Shown: piece by piece, positions 56,401 to 64,000 of the stretch
Numbering within the stretch: position 1 is the stretch's first letter
Layout: each line of letters starts with the position of its first letter
Origin: Daphnia carinata
Lineage: Eukaryota; Arthropoda; Branchiopoda; Diplostraca; Daphniidae
Direction: 5' to 3'
Assembly (NCBI RefSeq): GCF_022539665.2
Contig: NC_081334.1
Span: 3,286,001 to 3,350,000 of the forward strand
Length of the DNA: 64,000 nt
Program-made: the position numbers and the translations under genes
Notes under the pieces: model-generated
Database searches by the model: none
Told to the model about the DNA's origin: nothing
What the model saw: only the letters and a program-made list of their open reading frames with translations

Positions 56401-59400
56401 CAGTTCTGATTTGATGGCGTTCGTTTTTTTTTTTTCTTCATCCCGATCCCATTGAATTCATAATCGTGAGAATTGGAACAAGCTATGGAAGAAAAAAAAA
56501 GAAAATGTGTCTTTATCGGATCGAGTCTAAATTTTTTTTTTCTTCGATCTTCATTTTCAGATAAACGGCAACCGTTTTCTTATTCTGAGCGATTTTATAT
56601 TGAAAAGTAGAATCAAAATTCAAGTGTTTAAAAAATAAAAAAAAAGGGCGATAATCATTATTAAAGATCTGACCATTTTGAGATGATGTGACGTGCTCGA
56701 GAGAGCGGTCTCTTGGTTGTCATAGGAGCCTCTCTTTCAGAAAATAGCTTTATACATATAAACATATCGGATAGATGCCATGGAGCTTTTGTTCTCGCAT
56801 CGTTCTCCATCGCTCAAAAAATGATGGATCGATTTCTATTTAATAATTGATCTCTCCCCTCTCAATATAAATGCATATGCATGGCAGAATGAGGACGACA
56901 GACAGGACGGAATAGTTACACACACATGAAAGAGAAGGGGGGGGGGAAATAAAATAAAAAGAGACATGCAAGAACGGCAGCTCAACACACTCGCGCCGGT
57001 TGTCATCCGCGCGACGGCGTCACGGAACAACAACACGACGACATCACACACACACACACACACACATTCTTTTCTCTATTCTCTTTTCTTTTTTTGTTTT
57101 TCTAAAACTTCAGTGAGGCGTGATTAATGAATGGACTACGTTCACGCAGGTCGTTCAAAGCTCATTTGCATATACGTGGAACCGGCAAGACCAGCAGAGC
57201 TCCTGTCGCCTTGTCGGATCAGACAAGTAATTCAATCAGGAAATAATCAACACGTTAAGTATATATGAGAAAACCATCAAGCATTGTGTTTGAATTTTCG
57301 AAAGGAACAACAAGAAAAAAAATAAAAGGCTCCTTTAAATTTTTCTTCTGTTTTTTTTTTTTTTTTTAGATGTTCACCTCGTTGTCACAGTGATGGAGTT
57401 AGAGAAGCTGGAGAATAATGAAACAACAACGGGGAAAAAAGAAAACAGAAAAAAAAAAAAGAATAGACAGGCAGACACAACACGAACGATGTGATCATGA
57501 CTTCTGATTTTGAAAGACCGATAGCTTAAGGCCCTCAAATGCTTTTGTTGTGCCTGTTGGGCTGCCAGTAGACAAAAAAAATGTGTATCTCTGTGTGTGT
57601 GTGTGTACAAGTCAGCTATGTAGGAGAACCCGAAGGAGCAGAAACAATGGACTAATTAGGTAGCCTATAGGGCTAGAAGGTAGAAGGCAGACAACAAGAG
57701 AGCTACCAGAAAGCGATTCAATCAGATAATGTCAATCTTTTTTTCTTCCAGTAGAATCAGAAATAAATTCTCATTGTTTTTCATACCCTTTTATTTTTTT
57801 TTAAAGCAATCATTGGCTATGTAGCCAATTAAAAATGGCAACCGCATTTTGTCCGTTATATGGGCGCAGTTCATATTGTAAAAAAAAAAAAACAGAACAA
57901 AATATGGAGTAGGGAAAATCGAAAAAGAGTTGAATTGTCATGACGTCCAGCTGAGATTGTTGACTAGTCAGCGACACGCCAAGTCACGAGCCTTTTAAAG
58001 TCAAGAAAAAAAGAAAAAAAAAAATCTAATTCTTTTATTCTCAGTCCGTCTGGCTGTCCCGGTGGGTTTAATGATTCGACGCTGTAATTATTCCATCAAC
58101 GAGAAAAAGAAATGAATTTTTTCTTTCATTTTTCTAGACAGAAATACGAGTTAACTTTGAACATAGGCGGAGATGTTTTAAAAATAAACGGCTTTTGATC
58201 GAACCTTTTTTTTTTTTTTTGAATGGCATTTAGCGTTTTTTTTTCTCGTCGATATTTCTGAAAATGCCACAACGGAAGAATAAAAAAAGAAAGAAAGAAA
58301 AAAAAAAAAAAAGGCGGTGACGGTTTTTAAAAGTCCGTGACGAAATAGCCTAAACAACGCAAGAAAAAAAAAAAAAAAAAAGAAATACAGTTTCTTGGGG
58401 GTGGTATATGTATATCTGCTCGAAAGAAAAGAGTGTGGAAATGGGAATGAATGGTTGGGGAAAGAAAGGAAATGAAGCATTATGGCATAACAATTCTTTT
58501 TCTGAAATATTTTGGCAGTTAAAAGAAACCTTTCTTTGGCTAAAAAAAAAAAAAGCACGGAAAATAAAGAGAAAAAAATCTGTAAAAATATGTCTCGTGA
58601 CAGGTGTCGACCTGAAAGAGATGGCAAGCGGGAGGGGGGGAGAGATAAAAGAAAAGAGGAAGGTAAAAGACAATTGGCTATTTTCAGTATTGAACCCCGG
58701 CAAAAAAAGAAGGGCACCCCTTATTTCCCAACAGCCCAAGTGGCCGTGATTCTTGTCGGCATTGCCACGTCACTTCCCGCACAGGATGTCGTCCCGATTG
58801 TCATAAACGCTCTTTTCATTCGTATAAGCTCTTTTTTTCTTCGACTTTGTTTCCTCCGAACTCACATCCGCATCACATCGCACTTGCCGGGTCCGCTCTG
58901 AAATTCGTGTATATATCTCTTGCTGGCGTACGCAATTACGGCCGTTATCAAAATGTGCCGATCTGCAATTGTAGATCATTATTTCCTCAGACCTATTTCA
59001 CATAGACAGTCGAAATTACACCGTTAGAGAGAAACACAAGGGGGGAGCTGCAACTTCCGGTAATATAAAAGGCTTTTCCGGTTCCTACTATCTCGTACAC
59101 TTCAAAAGTCAAGTTTCAATTTTTTTTTTTTCAAAATAAAACGAAGAGAAAAAGAAAAAAACAAAATCAAAATATTTTGCGTACTTAAAATGTGCGATAA
59201 AAAAAAATTAATAAATAAGAGCAATTGTCTTTTTGGCGGGACCGGATGCAGGATGCGAAGAAAAAGAAATCCTCACTCCACTGGTGATGTTTAAAAAAGA
59301 AAACAAAAACACACAACCAGTTCAGAGAGCGATGACTTTTCAAAAAAAAAAAAAGAAAAGAGGTGAAACCAGAGCACAGCAATGATAATCAATTTCATGT

Positions 59401-61717
59401 ATATAGATTCGAATTTAGCGCTCCTGTCGAACGGTATAAAACAAAAACACAAAAAAAAAGAGGAGCTATATCCTCGCCCTATCGTTAACTTCCCCCCAGC
59501 TGCTGCTGCTCTTTGTAATCCGCATCGTTTTATTATTATTATTTTTTGGTGTTCTTATATTGAACTTTTGTTTTCATAGTTTTTTATTTTTAATTTGATT
59601 ATTTACGATCCCAAGTCCCTTGTTTTTTTTTGGTTTTTTTTTTGGAGGGGGTTTTATAGTTCCATTGTGTTCCGGTGATATAGCCCACTGGTTGAATAGG
59701 TCACCATCCTACACGTTTTTAACTCGATTCTCTCTAAACATTTAATCGTAATCATAAAATTCCAGCATCCAATTTTGATTTATGAAATTCGATTTTCCTT
59801 TCCCCTACCCCCTCCCCCCTCTCCTCACATTGGTTCTACCAATCACCGTGCAATAACGAAAAGCGGTTCGTGGACGACTTTATCGTGTTGTCAAGGACCG
59901 ACGTGCATTTCCCGATCAGAGGCGAGTTCAACTATCGAGCCAGGGCTGGAAATAAAAGTTTATCAATTATTCTTCTCTTTTTTTTTGGGGGGGGGGGGAG
60001 TTTTCATTATGGATAAGTGACTCGCAAATGCATCGATAATCGATTGATCATATAGAAACAGACGATAGGATAAACGAGCCGAGAGCCACTTTTTGCTGCC
60101 ATTTAATTCAATCAAATAATAAAAGGCGCCGTGTTGACGAATGGCATAACGTGAGTACACAGCCCCACGTTTTTACGTTATCAAATTGAATATTGAATTG
60201 AGTTCTTTTACACGGCCCTTTATTATTCAATGTTTTTTTTTTTTTGGGGTATGAAATAAAAGCTGATTTCTCTTGTACACGTAGCACAACCGGTACATAA
60301 TAATGTGACCCTTTCCGTATAGAGACAAGCGATCGAAAGATCCAGCTGGACACAATATGCATAGCCCCTATGAATAATTGAAATCATTCGACATACAGGA
60401 GAGGGGAAAGAGAAGAAAAAAAAAACAAAAAACATAATCAATAAGTCACTTCTCTTTCTCCCATATTAACATGAATATTTGTTTCAATCGAACGTTCGAT
60501 TCCAGCATAGGGGGGGGGGGGCCTTCGCAATTTAAAGGCGATTGATAGAGTGTGTAACACATCTCGAACGGGGTGGAGTCGCTAGTTATTAAAGAGGATC
60601 AAGTCAATCATCTCTGATTCCTCTTCGTGTAACGCAATGACTGTCGCGAGCTGTGATTGGTCCCCCCCTCTCTTCCCTTCGTTCTGCTTGATTTTCCCTG
60701 CCGTTCCAAAACAGTGGCGTTCCAGTAATTGAATTTTTTGTTATTCAACTGCAGACTCGTCGATGTCCCCCCGCAAGACCCTCAAATGCCACAAAGTCAC
60801 GGCGTGCTGCACACGCAGTCGTGTCTATTACATAATGAAAAAAAAAAAAAAGCCTGGACTGCGTTGCTTTTTTTTTTTGGACCTTTTGTGCGGAATGAAA
60901 AACAAAAATAATTTTTTTTTTTTTTGGAATGAGGGGAAAGACGAGGTAAAAAAAAATTCTGCTTTTTTTTCTCTCTCTAGTTTCCCCTCATGTGATACAC
61001 GGCAGGTCATCCGGAAGTGGCTGTCGTGGAATTGATTTATTCCATGACGCTGTTTTTTTTTTTTTTTTTTTTTTTTTGTGTATGTCCTGAAAAAAAAAAG
61101 GCCTCTCCGACATATTTAATTCGAATGCTACGTTGTCAATCAGTTAAAAGTCTTGTTGTTGTTGTGGTCTTGAAACGAAACAAACCTGCTGAACGAGCTG
61201 CAATGCCTCTTATTTCCTCCCCCCTTCCTCGTGTGCGCGAGTGTTTGATTTGTAAATGGTCACGGCAAACACAAACGCGTGTCTGGGACGCCGTGGCGCG
61301 GCGGAAGTTTGTCTTTCGACTTAACAAGTTGACACTCTCTTTTTCGTTTTCTTCTTTATGTGTATATAAACATATACATATCCCCCCCCCTTTCGTTCTT
61401 CTTTCTACGTTTCCCGTGGCCAAAACCGGCAGACCGTGACAACACGCGTTTAAGTAGACGTTCAATTTCTCAACGAAAATATGGCTGGCCTCACACATCA
61501 CGCACCTCACAAACAAAACAAAAACACTTTGTTATTTCTCTAATTCAATCTCGGTTGGAAAAAAAAACGAGGGGGGGGGGAGAGGATATTTAATGATGAT
61601 GTAATGATTGTACGATATGTTTTGTTTTAAATTCTATTTTCTTTTGTGGCAACAAAGAATGGCTTGTGCCACATATAATTTGACTCCCCCCCCCCCCCCT
61701 CTCTACTTTGCGGTTGG

Positions 61718-61748
<31 letters not shown>

Positions 61749-63734
61749 TCCGCCGGAAGAGGTCAATCGCTTTCAACACCGACGGAGCGCACATTGTTAT
61801 TATTATTAACATACAAGCCCTTGTTTGTCTACACGAGCCATTCGCCGAAAAAGGGTCACGTTCATTTTTTTTTTCTCCTAACACATAACATCTAAACTTA
61901 TTATACAAGCAGAAAAGAGAATTTAAAAACAAAATTACATCGAATTGCATTTTCTTCTTTTCAAATACATGTGAATAGGGCAGCCTCTTTAGTATTCCGT
62001 TTGCTGGCTCTATTTGGAGCGATTGACGTCAACATTATAGATCTCTCTATTACAGCAATGCGATACGACTATGGCAGATTGACGTGCTAAGCTACATTTC
62101 AGCCATGTTCCAAAAAAAGGAAAAATAGATTTCTCATTTTCTCTTCCCCCCTTTGGTCATTGGGCTTGATTGAGCGTTGAATAAACGATCGACAGGCCAA
62201 AGGAAGTCTGACCGCGAGGGGAGACACATGATTGCTTATAGACTCTCTTTCCCGATAGATTTTCTTTTTTTTTTTTTTTTTTTTTTTTCCCAAACAAAAC
62301 TGGCATCATGGGTGGGGTAGACTTTTGTTTGGGGAGAGCTGCAATATATTTTCGTCTTGTAATATACACACACAGGTATATACGTGTGTGTTGTGCAGAG
62401 AGGGGCCGATAGAGATATAGATGGAATAACAGAGACATCAACCCGTTCGTGCAGCCAGACACGCGACACAAGTTTCTCATTCAATAACTTGTGGCTTTCA
62501 AACTGTTTGTGAAAAATGGATTTCAAAAAAAAAAAAAAAAAATAATAATAATAGTAAAAAAAAACGGCGCCAGAAGATGCTTTTCAATTTTAAGGAGGGA
62601 GGAATTTAGGGCGTCTATTGCTCTATTAGTTTTTGTGTGTGTGTGTGTGTTCGCCGAACAAGAAAGAAGATGTCACTCGCCCCATTTTTATTGCGACGCT
62701 CGATGCGACGCCCTTAATGGCAAATTGTTGAAAATATCGTTCGGTTACATCCGTCGGTAGAGCTTTTTGTTTTTTCTTACATAAAGGGATTTCGCGTCTT
62801 GCAACTTTTCAAAATTGAATTGGTCGGCAGAGGACACAGTCAAAAGTTGATGAAAACAATAAAAAAAAAAGGTCACGGATAAAAGGAAGTAGAAAAAAGA
62901 GAGAGCGTGCGTGTATATCAACATCCCCCCCCCCCTCTTCTCTCCATGTATGCAAACCCCACAGTTAAAGGATTCCAGTATGTGCGTGTAGCCGAGAAGG
63001 CAAGCCGGGGAAAAAAAAAAAAATACAAAAAATACAAAAAAACATTACCGGCCGGATATGACACGTCGAATGTTATAACCGGAATCGGATAATACGAAGT
63101 GTCTTTTCTCTTTTTCTTCCTTTCGTCACTTGTCTCTTTATCCTTAACAAACAAATAGGACATTTTTATCAGATTTTAGAAAATTGACTAATTGTAATTT
63201 CTTTTTTTGTGTGTGTGTGTGTGTGTGTGTGTGGTTTGATTCAAATTGACGATATGAAAATAGTAGCTCTTTTTGTTGTAATCCCATTTTTGATGTGTGG
63301 GAGCGCTTTGATTCTACGCATTAAATAAATACAAAAATAAAAATGGATATAGAAAAGAAGAAAAATATAAGAAAAAATGAATGTGTGTGTGTGTGTGTGT
63401 GTATGTATATAAAAATCGAGTCAGAAACTCGACGGAGCTTTATTCGGAGAAGTTGAAACCCCGCCTCGTCCATACATGGAGAACAAACTGTGCGCTCGCG
63501 CTTTATACAACAAGAGTGATGAATAATTTCTCTCCAAAAGATTTTTTTTTCTTTCTTCTTCTTCTTCTCAACTGAAATAAACATTTTGCCTTTTTTTTTT
63601 TAAATTTCTTTTTTTTTTTTTTTTATCTTCAGAATTTTTTTTTTTTTGTTGTTGTTGTTCCGATCCCGGCAGCTGACATCATTCTTTGCCAACCAATCAA
63701 AAGAGCCCAAGAAAAACTCGAAATAGATTATTGT

Positions 63735-63765
<31 letters not shown>

Positions 63766-64000
63766 TGGGGGCGATGGTGTTACCGATGGCTGACTTAAAA
63801 AAAAAACAAACACGCTGCTGGCATTGTCTCTTTTTTGTTTTGTTTTGTTTGTATTGCGTACATTCGACTGGAAAATAAAAATTTGCATCAGAGATGACGT
63901 CAATTCCTTTGGAATAGATCTGCGTGTAAACAACGAACGAGTTGTTGACGAGGAGACTGTGTGGGCGCTCTATCGTTCCCATCATGTTTCTTTTCGTCCC
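56400..64000. other. Homopolymer- and microsatellite-saturated region, no exon defended
   Basis: Contains dozens of mono- and dinucleotide tracts: A-runs of 28 at 61718-61745 and 27 at 63739-63765, a T-run of 25 at 61053-61077, C- and G-runs of 8-13, CA/TG tracts near 57047-57065, 62636-62651, 63208-63233 and 63382-63402. All longer open frames here cross such runs and read as poly-Lys/Phe. The style matches SCYL2 introns at the other end of the window, so it may be a long intron or the upstream region of a gene to the right. Confidence 0.6.

Noticed and set aside
58178-58749. ORFs of 113-179 codons on both strands
   Set aside because: They run through many A/T homopolymers and encode Phe/Lys-rich sequence on either strand; no splice or start context.
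59856-59960. Possible exon reading KRFVDDFIVLSRTDVHFPIR
   Set aside because: All three + frames are open over this GC-richer stretch and no flanking exon or conserved family was found, so coding status cannot be decided.
60755-60840. Possible exon after a CTGCAG acceptor (DVPPQDPQMPQSHGVLHTQS)
   Set aside because: All three frames are open, there is no good donor, and the sequence runs into an A-run; not defensible without transcript data.

Overview
The window looks like genomic DNA of an arthropod, most probably a branchiopod crustacean such as Daphnia. It has compact intron-containing genes (many introns of 50-90 bp with GT..AG ends), AT-rich intergenic DNA, and protein sequences close to animal orthologues. 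The species assignment is an inference. No bacterial operons, rRNA genes or CRISPR arrays are visible.

Layout. 1-7.9 kb: the 3' two thirds of a SCYL2 (SCY1-like pseudokinase) gene on +, entering from the left edge, with microsatellite-rich introns. 7.98-9.22 kb: complete EIF3I on -, tail to tail with SCYL2. 9.58-14.28 kb: a broken + gene of unknown identity, split by a tandem duplication. 9.95-18.26 kb: two tandem units of about 4.1-4.2 kb. Each carries a - strand ORF with a GIY-YIG-nuclease-like C-terminus and the 5' end of RTEL1 on +. In unit A the nuclease ORF is degraded and the RTEL1 piece is a dead stub (13.56-14.01 kb). In unit B the nuclease ORF is intact and RTEL1 continues into a full 985-aa gene (17.82-21.46 kb). 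21.80-23.09 kb: DNAJB1/4-type co-chaperone on -. 23.73-26.02 kb: mitochondrial dihydrolipoyl dehydrogenase (DLD) on +. 26.16-27.49 kb: tRNA-dihydrouridine synthase DUS4L on -. Across 7.9-27.5 kb the intact genes alternate strand, giving convergent pairs (SCYL2/EIF3I, RTEL1/DNAJB, DLD/DUS4L) and one clear divergent pair (DNAJB/DLD).

27.5-56 kb is gene-poor and repeat-rich. It holds a small secreted-peptide (neuropeptide-like) gene at 28.2-29.3 kb and a decayed proline/tyrosine-rich secreted-protein gene at 34.7-35.3 kb. There is one diverged repeat pair (30.1/35.6 kb) and a larger repeated block of about 3.3-3.7 kb (36.4-39.7 and 50.6-54.2 kb). The block contains a hairpin-rich module with terminal inverted repeats and several tRNA-like heads. 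A tRNA-headed SINE lies at 44.3 kb, a non-autonomous DNA transposon with perfect 25-bp TIRs and 7-bp target duplication at 45.06-46.50 kb, and a vasa-like zinc-knuckle/DEAD-box pseudogene at 52.95-53.64 kb. 56.4-64 kb is extremely rich in homopolymers and microsatellites, with no exon I can defend.

Working together: SCYL2 (clathrin/membrane trafficking), EIF3I (translation initiation), RTEL1 (telomere and replication-fork maintenance), DNAJB (Hsp70 co-chaperone), DLD (mitochondrial 2-oxoacid dehydrogenases) and DUS4L (tRNA modification) are unrelated housekeeping genes packed together. The unusual biology lies in the duplicated GIY-YIG-like gene paired head to head with RTEL1, the hairpin-rich covarying repeat, and the orphan secreted-peptide gene. 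Exon boundaries were read by eye from reading frame, splice sites and homology remembered from the families; no alignment was run.
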